Assembly (NCBI GenBank): GCA_938039195.1
Contig: CALHVK010000126.1
Location: 1 to 32,543, forward strand
Length of the DNA: 32,543 bases
From: an uncultured Carnobacteriaceae bacterium
GTDB taxonomy: Bacteria > Bacillota > Bacilli > Lactobacillales > Aerococcaceae
Direction: 5' to 3'
Shown here: positions 7,106 to 14,787 of the stretch, piece by piece
How the letters are laid out: every line of letters begins with the position of its first letter
Position numbering within the stretch: position 1 is the first letter of the stretch
The notes under the pieces: model-generated
Database searches by the model: none
What the model saw: only the letters and a program-made list of their open reading frames with translations
What the model was told of the DNA's origin: nothing
Translations under genes and position numbers: made by a program

Positions 7106-8181
7106 GCTTCTTCTTTCCTTTCATCATCAATCATATTCGCAGTTGGGTTCATTACGACTTTCTTCGAGCTAAAGAGTCTTCTTAGTCCTGAGAAAATACC
7201 ACGATCTGCTTTAATGCGGTTTAATAAGATTCCTGTTCCAATCGCAACACTTTGCAACGGGTTCTCAGCAATCATCACTGGAATTTGTAGCTTCTCAGAA
7301 AGCATACGGTCGATTCCTTGGATGAGCGCTCCTCCCCCTGTCACCATCACACCGCGTTCGATAATATCGCCTGCAAGTTCTGGTGGAGTCGCTTCGAGTA
7401 CGAGTCTAGCTTCTTCGCCAATCGTATCGAGCATTTCTTTTAAGCAATGATAAATTTCATTCGTATAAATCGTAACGGTCTTCGGCAATCCAGTCGTCAT
7501 ATCGCGACCTTTGACAATCATATCCGATTCATTTTCTACTTCAATCGCACTACCAAGATTCATCTTAATCTCTTCGGCTGTACGCTCCCCGATAATGAGT
7601 TGATATTTGTCTTTAATATATTCCGAAATGGCAAAATCCATATTGTCGCCGGCTAATTTAATCGAACGGCTTGTGACCGTTGAGCCCATTGAAAGAACGG
7701 CAATATCACTTGTTCCGCCACCGATATCGATGACCATGTTTCCAATTGGAGAGAAGATATCGAGTCCAACGCCGACTGCGGCCACTTTTGGTTCTTCCTC
7801 TAAGTAAATATTACGTCCACCGCATTTAATCGCTGCTTGGATAATGGCTTTTTGCTCCACCGTCGTAATATTGGTTGGCGTACAAATTAAAATATCTGGT
7901 TTTGAGAACCAACTATTTAAGTTTAATTTTTTCATGAATAATTCAAGCAATTGTTCTGTAACTGCGATATCCGCAATTACTCCACCTTTTAACGGATGGT
8001 GCACATTGATTTCTTTTGGCGTACGGCCCACCATTTGGTACGCACGTTCACCGACTGCAATCACGTCGCCATTACGCTCATCTAGCGCAACTAGTGACGG
8101 TTCATTTAAAATAATTCCACGATCTTTTAAGAACACTAAAATATTCGCTGTTCCTAAGTCGATTCCAATATCTCGAACCAT
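7102..8181 (-). CDS. mbl: MreB-family rod-shape protein (Mbl-like paralogue)
   Basis: The 359-residue actin homologue has phosphate and adenosine motifs IGIDLGTANILVFLKD, VIDIGGGTSDIAVLS and VMVTGGGALIQGI. It is one of two MreB proteins in the window. This copy is not followed by mreCD and has a polar extension past residue 330, so I call it Mbl-like; assignment among Mbl, MreBH or a second MreB is uncertain. Such filaments position wall-elongation enzymes at the membrane. The ATG has an AGAGGAG site. The gene lies 14 bp behind the Pr6Pr gene and overlaps epuA by 4 bp, so the three form an operon. Confidence 0.88.
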   Translation of the reverse strand: MVRDIGIDLGTANILVFLKDRGIILNEPSLVALDERNGDVIAVGERAYQMVGRTPKEINVHHPLKGGVIADIAVTEQLLELFMKKLNLNSWFSKPDILICTPTNITTVEQKAIIQAAIKCGGRNIYLEEEPKVAAVGVGLDIFSPIGNMVIDIGGGTSDIAVLSMGSTVTSRSIKLAGDNMDFAISEYIKDKYQLIIGERTAEEIKMNLGSAIEVENESDMIVKGRDMTTGLPKTVTIYTNEIYHCLKEMLDTIGEEARLVLEATPPELAGDIIERGVMVTGGGALIQGIDRMLSEKLQIPVMIAENPLQSVAIGTGILLNRIKADRGIFSGLRRLFSSKKVVMNPTANMIDDERKEEA

Positions 8182-8195
8182 GAAAGTCTCCTCTC

Positions 8196-8837
8196 TTATA
8201 AACGTTCCTTCGTTTTAAATCCATTTTTAAATACTAAAAGAATATACGAGCCGATTAAAAAGGCAACGGCTAATCCTAAGCTATATTGTAAGACGCCGAT
8301 AAATCCGTATTTATCCACATTCAAGAAGAAGTACGGGAATGGGCCGTCTTTGTTATTTCCAATCGGAATGCGTGTGATGAGTGCAATCGCCACAGACACA
8401 ATTGCATAGATAAGTGGCAATAGCGTCCAAATAAATGGATCATACCACTTGTAGCAATGCCCTTTATCAAACACGATGCAATCCAGCAAGGTTCCAAATG
8501 GCACAATATAGTGCGACAAGAAATTCTCAATTGTCCAGAACTCTTCGGCTGTCTTTTGCGGTGCTAACATAAAGTGATACACCAAGCCTGTTAGAAGAAT
8601 CGCTACCGTCACGCCGCCTTTTAAGCGAAGATCCATTTTACTCCAATGGCCACTCTTGCGGTATTTGAAGAGCAAGTACACCATAAACACGCCAACAAGT
8701 AAATTCGATTGATTCGTGTAATAACGAAGTCCATGCCACCCATGAAGCGTCATCTGCATTAGAAAACCGACAATCGCACAGGTCGCAATGATTCCTTTCG
8801 AGATTAGACTTGCTTTTAAAAATGTTGCTCTCTTCAT
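8196..8837 (-). CDS. Pr6Pr (FAR-17a/AIG1-like) family membrane protein
   Basis: The 213-residue protein has about six hydrophobic segments. It carries YYTNQSNLL (residues 39-47) and FLSHYIVPFGTLLDCIVFD (106-124), the signatures I associate with bacterial Pr6Pr proteins, distant relatives of eukaryotic AIG1/ADTRP. In the eukaryotic enzymes a membrane Thr and His are catalytic; T41 and H109 here are candidate equivalents by motif position only. The function in bacteria is unknown. It is the first gene of an operon with mbl and epuA, which ties its expression to a cell-shape factor. The start has AGAGGA 6 nt upstream. Confidence 0.72.
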   Translation of the reverse strand: MKRATFLKASLISKGIIATCAIVGFLMQMTLHGWHGLRYYTNQSNLLVGVFMVYLLFKYRKSGHWSKMDLRLKGGVTVAILLTGLVYHFMLAPQKTAEEFWTIENFLSHYIVPFGTLLDCIVFDKGHCYKWYDPFIWTLLPLIYAIVSVAIALITRIPIGNNKDGPFPYFFLNVDKYGFIGVLQYSLGLAVAFLIGSYILLVFKNGFKTKERL

Positions 8838-8871
8838 TCAATTCCTCTTTCTCTTGACACTAATTCTCTTT

Positions 8872-8899
8872 ATTATACCATATCTATCGCCTTTGTCAG
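8872..8899 (-). promoter_or_regulatory. Promoter of the Pr6Pr-mbl-epuA operon
   Basis: Minus strand: CTGACA (8894-8899), 16-bp spacer ending in TGG (extended -10), and a consensus TATAAT (8872-8877). One of the strongest promoters in the window. Confidence 0.8.
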
Positions 8900-8913
8900 T
8901 ACTATTAACGTGT

Positions 8914-8949
8914 AATCAAAAAGGCTTGGCCGCAAACAGCCAAACCTTT
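8914..8949 (-). terminator. Terminator after mreBCD
   Basis: Minus strand: AAAGGTTTGGC and GCCAAGCCTTT pair over 11 bp with one G-U, around an 8-base loop (8920-8949), followed by a T run. It begins seven bases after the mreD stop. Confidence 0.85.
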
Positions 8950-8955
8950 CTCACT

Positions 8956-9516
8956 TTATGCTCTACGATGGTTCATTAAGTCATGAGGACTAACGACCGG
9001 AGTTGAGTTCACCCATCTCGCAAAATTGCGAAGCGGGAGATATAAAATATAGTAAATCACGATGTTTAACATTAAGGTTGCCCCGAGTCTGACTACTAAA
9101 AACTCGTTCCAATCCATGCTCGCCACTCCTCGTAAGGCATACACGAAGTAAACAGACACTTCGGTGAAGCTTAAGAAGAATACAAGCGCAAGCCCTAATG
9201 TAAATGGATTTTGAAGGATGTTCGAGCGAACTAAACGAATGATTCGTACAATCACCGCAAAGAGCGCCATATAAACACCAAGGACACCTGAGTAATAGCT
9301 ATCCATTAAAAATCCAGCAATCACGGTAAACCAGAACATGGATTTATTGTCAATCATGAAGTTTAACATCACGACTGCGATAATAATCGTTCGAGGGGTT
9401 AAGCTATAGCCTGAGAAGAGAAATAGTTTTGAAAAATGATTCGTTAACACTCCATCGGCTAAGAAAGCAAGGATATAAACAAATAACACCCAGTAAACTC
9501 TTTTTGAGACGCGCAT
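8956..9516 (-). CDS. mreD: Rod shape-determining protein MreD
   Basis: The 186-residue integral membrane protein has about five hydrophobic segments and the weak but recognisable MreD pattern (TPRTIIIAVVMLNFMIDNKSMFWFTVIAGFLMD and a later YFVYALRG). It is a membrane partner of MreC in the elongation machinery. Identification rests mainly on its place after mreB-mreC, length and topology. Its ATG overlaps the mreC stop by one base (TAATG), so the two are translationally coupled. The operon terminator follows at once. Confidence 0.92.
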   Translation of the reverse strand: MRVSKRVYWVLFVYILAFLADGVLTNHFSKLFLFSGYSLTPRTIIIAVVMLNFMIDNKSMFWFTVIAGFLMDSYYSGVLGVYMALFAVIVRIIRLVRSNILQNPFTLGLALVFFLSFTEVSVYFVYALRGVASMDWNEFLVVRLGATLMLNIVIYYILYLPLRNFARWVNSTPVVSPHDLMNHRRA

Positions 9517-10394
9517 TATTGCCCCTCACTTTCGCTAGTACGAATAACAACCGTCACATAACGAACGTCATTCGTATCCGCTGCTGGACGAATTTTCACT
9601 TCTTTATACAAGCCAAAACGGTCCATCGCCACTTCTTCAACAGTTCCGATATATAGTGAGTTTGGAGAAATACCACCGAGACCACTTGTCACGACTTTAT
9701 CCCCCACTTTGATATCTTGAGTTGCTTGAATTTGGCTCATCACTAACATATTCGTTTTATCATCATAGCCAGTGATTGTTCCGTAGATTGGTTCTTTTTC
9801 GTTTTGAATCATCGCTGCTACACGCACTAATGTATTATCAGCATTCGATAATAGCGCTACACGTGCACTTGTTGGATTCACGTCCATGACTTTCCCTACA
9901 AGTCCATTATCACTCATAACAGACATTTGCGGTTGGATACCGTCATTAGACCCTTTATTAATCGTAATGACATCACGCCATGTATCTGGATTACGCGCAA
10001 TAACTGTCGCATTCACTAACGTATAATCGTTCAGCGTATCTTGCAACTTGAGCGTTTCCTTCATTTTTTGGTTATCACGTTTTAACTCACTCAATTGAAC
10101 TTCTAATTCATGAATGGTATCGATTTTTTGTTTTAACGATTGATTTTCTTGATACGTATTTGATAAATCACTCACGCTATCGATAAAATCATTAATACTA
10201 TTTGCTGGATAAGAGACTAATCTTCCAAGAATATTGGTTACATCATTAACACCTTGAGTCACGATATTACTGCCGTAAGTAATGGAATACATGATCAATG
10301 CTAATGCCGTGATAATTCCGATTACCCAACCAATTAGTTTCTTATTTGAAAAAATTGGATTCACATCATCACTCCTCTTATTTTTATTTTTCAA
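9516..10394 (-). CDS. mreC: Rod shape-determining protein MreC
   Basis: The 292-residue protein has a basic cytoplasmic start, one membrane anchor (about residues 17-40), a coiled coil (about 70-115, NQSLKQKIDTIHELEVQLSE onward) and the periplasmic-type beta domain containing GSNDGIQPQMSVMSDNGLVGKV and VVTSGLGGISPNSLYIG. MreC forms a scaffold outside the membrane that links MreB to PBPs. Its start lies 6 bp after mreB, and it overlaps mreD by one base. Length is usual for the family. Confidence 0.96.
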   Translation of the reverse strand: MKNKNKRSDDVNPIFSNKKLIGWVIGIITALALIMYSITYGSNIVTQGVNDVTNILGRLVSYPANSINDFIDSVSDLSNTYQENQSLKQKIDTIHELEVQLSELKRDNQKMKETLKLQDTLNDYTLVNATVIARNPDTWRDVITINKGSNDGIQPQMSVMSDNGLVGKVMDVNPTSARVALLSNADNTLVRVAAMIQNEKEPIYGTITGYDDKTNMLVMSQIQATQDIKVGDKVVTSGLGGISPNSLYIGTVEEVAMDRFGLYKEVKIRPAADTNDVRYVTVVIRTSESEGQ

Positions 10395-10400
10395 CGGACT

Positions 10401-11402
10401 CTATTTTTTCATTAATGATGGATTTGCTAAAATTGCACCTGTTCCTAGTGCCACACAATCAAGTGGATCGTTGGCCACAAAGGCTGGTACTTGCGTTTCC
10501 TTCGAAATCATCTCAGCAAGGTGACGAAGCATTGCGCCTCCACCTGTTAACACGATTCCATGATCAATAACGTCCGCAGAAATTTCTGGCGGTGTTTGTT
10601 CCAATACATCTTTTACTGCGTCTAAAATTTGATGAATAATTTCACTCATCGCTACTGCAATTTCTTTTGCAGGCACTTCAACAACACGTGGCAATCCCGT
10701 AACCATGTCACGACCACGCACTTGCATGCTTCCTTGTGCTTTTTCAACGGAAGCTGAACCTAACATAATTTTTAATTCTTCAGCCGTACGTTCCCCGATT
10801 AGTAAATTGTACGTCTTACGAACATGCTGAATAATAGCCTCGTTTAACTCGTCTCCTCCGACACGAATCGAACGACTATTCACGATTCCACCAAGCGAAA
10901 TCGTCGCCACGTCTGTCGTACCGCCACCGATATCAACAATCATGCTTCCAGTTGGATCTGTGACAGGAAGCCCTGCCCCAACCGCTGCAGCGAATGGTTC
11001 TTCAACCACGTATGCTTCTTTTGCTCCTGCATATTTTGTCGCGTCTAAAACGGCTCTCTTTTCAACGTCTGTAATGCCACTTGGCACACAAATAATGACC
11101 ACTGGTTTAAAGAATGAGCGGCCCACAATCGACTGAATGAAGTATTTCAACATTGCTGTCGTTGTATTGTAGTCAGCGATTACGCCATCTTTCATTGGGC
11201 GTAATGCCACGATATTTTCTGGTGTTCTACCAATCATTTCAAATGCAGATTTTCCTACTGCGATAATTTCTTCTGTAACGATATTTTTTGCAACAACGGA
11301 AGGTTCACGTGTGACGATTCCCTCATCTTCTAGATAAACAATCGTGTTAGCTGTGCCTAAGTCAATTCCGATATTTTGTGCTTTAAAATTTAATGCAACC
11401 AC
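10401..11402 (-). CDS. mreB: Rod shape-determining protein MreB
   Basis: The 333-residue actin-like ATPase has IGIDLGTANTIVYLEDEG, VDIGGGTTDVATISLGG, GERTAEELKIMLGSA and GIVLTGGGAMLRHLAEM, all in canonical order. It heads mreBCD and forms membrane filaments directing lateral wall synthesis. The start is GTG (11400-11402), seven bases after AAGGAGG; no better ATG exists upstream. The leader contains a hairpin (11421-11450), and the upstream gap is filled by a long fold-back repeat. A second MreB-type protein is encoded 2.2 kb downstream. Confidence 0.97.
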   Translation of the reverse strand: MVALNFKAQNIGIDLGTANTIVYLEDEGIVTREPSVVAKNIVTEEIIAVGKSAFEMIGRTPENIVALRPMKDGVIADYNTTTAMLKYFIQSIVGRSFFKPVVIICVPSGITDVEKRAVLDATKYAGAKEAYVVEEPFAAAVGAGLPVTDPTGSMIVDIGGGTTDVATISLGGIVNSRSIRVGGDELNEAIIQHVRKTYNLLIGERTAEELKIMLGSASVEKAQGSMQVRGRDMVTGLPRVVEVPAKEIAVAMSEIIHQILDAVKDVLEQTPPEISADVIDHGIVLTGGGAMLRHLAEMISKETQVPAFVANDPLDCVALGTGAILANPSLMKK

Positions 11403-11420
11403 ACTGTTTCCTCCTTAGAT

Positions 11421-11450
11421 AATTCTTCTACAGACTTGGCTGTAAGAATT
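11421..11450 (-). promoter_or_regulatory. Hairpin at the 5' end of the mreB leader
   Basis: Minus strand: AATTCTTACAG pairs with CTGTAGAAGAATT around CCAAGT, 11 bp with a 2-base bulge. It lies between a probable -10 (TATACT, 11458-11463) and the AAGGAGG, so the mreB mRNA would begin almost directly with this stem. No T run follows, so it is not a terminator. It may protect the 5' end or modulate translation. Confidence 0.5.
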
Positions 11451-11457
11451 CTATTCT

Positions 11458-11463
11458 AGTATA
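11458..11463 (-). promoter_or_regulatory. Probable -10 of mreBCD
   Basis: TATACT on the minus strand, about 55 bp upstream of the GTG start. No convincing -35 is seen at 16-18 bp. The site overlaps the outer end of fold-back element A. Confidence 0.45.
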
Positions 11464-11465
11464 GC

Positions 11466-11940
11466 AGAATTTAGCTTTTTATTCTTGTATTTTATAGATT
11501 TTTAGGAAACTTTTTTATTTCGTAACATAAAAACGGTTTCTGTAATATTTTGGTGATATTTTTTGTGCAGAAATTGGGTGAGCCTTCGGCTTGAATGGGA
11601 GAAACAATAAGGGGTTTTGTGCTGTTTTGAAAAACTACGAGCACTTTCGGATGTCTTTATAGGAACAACAATAGCTATACCGGAACGAGCCCCAGGTCTC
11701 GTTTCCTATCGAGCTTCAAACTGACTCTAGGAAATCAATTTCCAGAGTCAGTAATTCACATCAATTATGATCGCTATTATTATTCCTATAGAATCCGAAT
11801 GCTCTTCGTTTTTCAATAAGCGATTCGCTATGTTTCTCCCATTCTAGCTGAGGAACCTTTTAACAAAAAATCACCAAAATCTAGAAACAGAAGTACGAAA
11901 AAAAGTTTGAAAATCAAATGCAAGAATAAAAAGAAATTCT
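11466..11940 (-). repeat. Long fold-back element, copy A (475 bp)
   Basis: The segment is one imperfect giant inverted repeat. Paired blocks from the ends inward: 11466-11472 with 11934-11940, 11475-11487 with 11921-11933 (13/13), 11547-11557 with 11870-11880 (11/11), 11593-11606 with 11831-11844 (14/14), 11627-11635 with 11808-11816 (9/9), and 11658-11675 with 11773-11790 (16/18, or 18/18 with G-U on the minus strand). Inside are hairpins at 11721-11751 (8-bp stem, 1-base bulge, 5-bp stem, 4-base loop) and 11682-11706 (8 bp with one bulge). The core aligns with copies B and C. It fills the gap between cspA and mreB. No protein-coding potential is apparent. Confidence 0.82.
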
Positions 11941-11956
11941 TGGGGGGAGGGAAAAG

Positions 11957-11981
11957 AAAAAAACAGCTCGGTTAGCGAGCT
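11957..11981 (-). terminator. Orphan intrinsic terminator
   Basis: Minus strand: AGCTCG, loop CTAAC, CGAGCT, then G and seven T. It lies about 160 bp beyond the cspA terminator with no annotated gene between them, so it may end a small RNA or be a relic of a lost gene. Confidence 0.7.
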
Positions 11982-12073
11982 ACTTTGATGACGAAGTTGT
12001 TAAGTTATTCGATGTTGATAAAGTCTAGTAAGAAGAGGCCTAAATCAAGGATACTTCAACTTAACGATAGGAC

Positions 12074-12113
12074 AAATATACCATATATGGACATGTCCAT
12101 ATATGGTATATTT
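12074..12113. repeat. Perfect 40-bp palindrome with two CCATATATGG motifs
   Basis: AAATATA, CCATATATGG, ACATGT, CCATATATGG and TATATTT join into a perfect 40-bp palindrome. The unit TACCATATATGG recurs in a 22-bp palindrome at 20265-20286. It could be a regulator-binding site or a stable hairpin. No T run directly follows on either strand, which argues against a simple terminator. Confidence 0.8.
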
Positions 12114-12139
12114 CGACTTCACTTACAATTTTTGCGCAC

Positions 12140-12164
12140 AAAAAAACCACCGGAAAACCGGTGG
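12140..12164 (-). terminator. Terminator after the cold-shock gene
   Basis: Minus strand: CCACCGG, loop TTTT, CCGGTGG, followed by seven T. It lies 18 bases after the stop codon. Confidence 0.92.
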
Positions 12165-12182
12165 CGTCAAAGTTAATACTAA

Positions 12183-12383
12183 TTATAGTTTAACTACGTT
12201 AGCTGCTTGTGGTCCACGAGCGCCTTCTTCAACATCGAATTGAACTGCTTGTCCTTCTTCTAATGTTTTGAATCCTTCTGATTGGATTGCTGAGAAGTGT
12301 ACGAATACATCGTTTCCACCTTCACGTTCGATAAACCCAAAACCTTTTTCTGAGTTAAACCATTTTACTGTACCTTGTTCCAT
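12183..12383 (-). CDS. csp: Cold-shock protein (CspA family)
   Basis: The 66-residue single cold-shock domain has RNP1 KGFGFI and RNP2 VFVHF and begins MEQGTVKWFNSEKG. It binds single-stranded RNA/DNA as an RNA chaperone. Three in-frame starts are possible. I chose the ATG at 12383 because AAGGAGG lies 8 nt upstream and the family starts here; the ATG two codons upstream is too close to that site. It is monocistronic, with a leader of about 100 nt, typical of csp mRNAs. Confidence 0.95.
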   Translation of the reverse strand: MEQGTVKWFNSEKGFGFIEREGGNDVFVHFSAIQSEGFKTLEEGQAVQFDVEEGARGPQAANVVKL

Positions 12384-12489
12384 GAACATTTCCTCCTTGT
12401 GCCATAGCACTTGTTATTGATATTCTTGCTAATGGTTCGAAAGGAGTAATATCTTACACAATTTCTTTACATAACAAAAACACAATATA

Positions 12490-12518
12490 AGTATAACATC
12501 TCACAGGCAAATTTGCAA
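12490..12518 (-). promoter_or_regulatory. Promoter of the cold-shock gene
   Basis: Minus strand: TTGCAA (12513-12518), 17-bp spacer, TATACT (12490-12495). The implied 5' UTR is about 100 nt. The remaining sequence up to radC (about 12519-12681) is AT-rich, and I see no gene or clear terminator in it. Confidence 0.6.
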
Positions 12519-12681
12519 GAGTATTTCCGATTTCACTGAGAATTAAGTAGAATAACTGCTGTTTCGTGCGTTTTTTCCGAATCGTTTCGTTAATTATCAA
12601 TAATATTTTTCGTGAAAATCGAAAACAATCTGCTTTCATCTTTTTTCATAATTCAATTTTTCACATTCTTTTGAATCGTTT

Positions 12682-13365
12682 TTAAAAAACGCCAAATTCT
12701 TTTAAAGAAATATACTCCTCTCCTCCGACGACGAAGTGATCTAGAAGCTCGATGCCCATGAGTTCACCGCACTCCATCAAGCGACGCGTAAAATCGATAT
12801 CCGCTTGGGAGGGTTCAGGGTTGCCGCTTGGGTGATTATGACCAATGATGACGCGCGCCGCTGAAAACCGTACGGCCTCCCGGAAGATTTCTCTAGGATG
12901 CGCCACTGCACTGTTCAACCCACCGATGAAGATCATTTTCTTCTTGATAATCTCGTTTTTCGTGTTCAAATATAAGGCGACGAGATGTTCCTGATAGGCA
13001 TCCTTCAACTCCTGCACAATCCACTGGCCGGCCATCTTGGAAGACGTAATCTTCCCGAGTTTCATTTGCGCGGCATTGCTTAAGCGCACACCCAGTTCCA
13101 TGGCTGCCTTTAGTTCAATCGCCTTGGTTCGACCGATGCCGTTAATCTGCATGAGTTCGTCCAGACTCGCCATCTTCAGCGAATGCAAGTCCTCGAAGGT
13201 GTTTAAGACAACGACCGCCAGTTGCAGGACGTTTAAATCCTTGGATCCCGTTCGCAGTAATATCGCGAGTAATTCATGTGTTTCAAGCACTTTAGCGCCA
13301 TACCGTTCGAGTCGTTCTCGTGGCATGGCGCTTAAAGGTACTTCTAATAATTTTGATTCAATCAT
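12682..13365 (-). CDS. radC: RadC family protein (JAB/MPN domain)
   Basis: The 227-residue protein has an N-terminal helix-hairpin-helix region (LMQINGIGRTKAIELKAAMEL, about 71-91). The C-terminal JAMM-type metal site is complete: H176 and H178 of GHNHPSG, S180 and D189. This matches the chromosomal RadC family. An early link to DNA repair is disputed, so the biochemical role is uncertain. It lies 43 bp downstream of folC and is probably co-transcribed. No clear terminator follows before the csp promoter. Confidence 0.94.
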   Translation of the reverse strand: MIESKLLEVPLSAMPRERLERYGAKVLETHELLAILLRTGSKDLNVLQLAVVVLNTFEDLHSLKMASLDELMQINGIGRTKAIELKAAMELGVRLSNAAQMKLGKITSSKMAGQWIVQELKDAYQEHLVALYLNTKNEIIKKKMIFIGGLNSAVAHPREIFREAVRFSAARVIIGHNHPSGNPEPSQADIDFTRRLMECGELMGIELLDHFVVGGEEYISLKEFGVF

Positions 13366-13408
13366 TGTGACACTTCCTCTTTGTTTTCTCTACAAAGAGT
13401 TACGATGT

Positions 13409-14680
13409 CTATTCTTCTTTGGGCTTACGATTCTTCCACCAATGACGAACTTCTGCGATAAAATACAATGACCCTGTCACCCATAATTCGCTCTTGTCGT
13501 CTGTTACACTGGCGAAACGGTCGATGACATCTTCAAAGCTTTCTTCATAAGAAACCTGAGGAGAATCCAAGTACGCTTCGACATCACTTCTAGCAATTGA
13601 CTGTCCCTTTGAAGGATGGAAACTTGTTAAGATGATGTTCACGTCGGGAAGAGCTTCCTGCAATCTTAAAAGCATCTGTTTACTATCTTTTCGAGTAAGC
13701 GCGCTAAATAACAGCGTCTGTCTCTTGCCAACGTGAGACGTCATGTTTTGAACGAGCCGCTCGATGGCTGGTAAATTATGGGCTCCGTCGATCAACACAA
13801 GAGGTGTATCTTGCAACACTTCCATGCGCCCTGGCCATGAAACCACTCGTAGGGCCGCTTCGATGCATTCGGCGTGCGCACTTCTGCCAGTAGCTTCCAT
13901 CCACTCTCGAAATGCTCGAATCGCAACAGTCGCATTCTCCTTCTGGAAGGCTCCTTGGAGGGCTAGATGTTCTAGCGGAATCGTTAACTCGGCATCTTGG
14001 TACGAATCTTCTACCAGTGAAAAATTCTCCCCAAATGCCAGCACTGTTGCACCTTGTTGACTAGCAATATCTCGTATGACATCCATACATTCACGCGTGA
14101 CTGGCCCGACGACCACTTGTTGCCCAGATTTAATAATTCCTGCTTTTTGCGCAGTGATTTCTTCAAGGGTGCTTCCAAGTAAGTCTTGATGGTCTAACCC
14201 AATCGTCGTAATCACGCTCACAAGAGGATTTCCAACATTCGTATTATCGAGAAGACCACCAATCCCGACTTCAATAATCGCCAGGTCGACCGCTTCTTGT
14301 TGAAAGACGACAAACATCATCGCCGTTAAAACCTCGAAATAGTTAAAGGCTCCCCACTCTTCTAATAAGCGGCATTCCACTTCTCTTACAAGCGATGCGG
14401 CTTGCCAGAACGGTTCTTCTTCAAGAGGCACTCCGTCTAGCTGAATGCGTTCCCTGATACTGTCCATATGCGGTGAAGTGAATGTCCCTACTCGCAATCC
14501 ATGCGCCTTTGCAAAGGCCGTCACCATCGCGGCAGTTGACCCTTTTCCATTTGTCCCCGCAATATGAATACTCTTCAACCCTTGTTCCGGATTTCCAAGT
14601 GCCTCTAGGATAGCCTCCATGCGGTACAATCCATGTTTGCGCGGAATACTCTCGCTCTTTTTTAACCACTCTTGAATCAT
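13409..14680 (-). CDS. folC: Bifunctional folylpolyglutamate synthase/dihydrofolate synthase
   Basis: This Mur-ligase-like ATP-dependent enzyme adds glutamates to folates (and L-Glu to dihydropteroate in the bifunctional form). The P loop GTNGKGS is at residues 42-48; IIEVGIGGLLDNTNV and the C-domain VLIDGAHN are present. The 423-residue length is normal. The ATG is 8 nt after AGGAGGT, a strong site. An extended -10 (TGTTATGAT, hexamer 14707-14712) lies just upstream, between this gene and the valS terminator. radC follows after 43 bp. Confidence 0.95.
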   Translation of the reverse strand: MIQEWLKKSESIPRKHGLYRMEAILEALGNPEQGLKSIHIAGTNGKGSTAAMVTAFAKAHGLRVGTFTSPHMDSIRERIQLDGVPLEEEPFWQAASLVREVECRLLEEWGAFNYFEVLTAMMFVVFQQEAVDLAIIEVGIGGLLDNTNVGNPLVSVITTIGLDHQDLLGSTLEEITAQKAGIIKSGQQVVVGPVTRECMDVIRDIASQQGATVLAFGENFSLVEDSYQDAELTIPLEHLALQGAFQKENATVAIRAFREWMEATGRSAHAECIEAALRVVSWPGRMEVLQDTPLVLIDGAHNLPAIERLVQNMTSHVGKRQTLLFSALTRKDSKQMLLRLQEALPDVNIILTSFHPSKGQSIARSDVEAYLDSPQVSYEESFEDVIDRFASVTDDKSELWVTGSLYFIAEVRHWWKNRKPKEE

Positions 14681-14706
14681 TCACTCACCTCCTGTTTTCC
14701 TCATTT

Positions 14707-14712
14707 ATCATA
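14707..14712 (-). promoter_or_regulatory. Probable extended -10 of folC-radC
   Basis: Minus strand TATGAT preceded by TGT; no good -35 is visible. It lies between the valS terminator and folC. Confidence 0.45.
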
Positions 14713-14737
14713 ACAGAAAATGACCCGCCGGAACATA

Positions 14738-14768
14738 CAAAAGAGAGCGTATGACACTTCATACGCTC
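14738..14768 (-). terminator. Terminator after valS
   Basis: Minus strand: GAGCGTATGA, loop AGTG, TCATACGCTC (14745-14768), followed by TCTTTTG. It begins 19 bases after the valS stop. Confidence 0.85.
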
Positions 14769-14787
14769 CCCCCGCTGTTACAACGGA

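Noticed and set aside
11985..12176. Plus-strand ORF of 63 codons across the 40-bp palindrome and the cspA terminator
   Set aside because: No ribosome site, runs through a terminator and a palindrome, and has no recognisable protein character.
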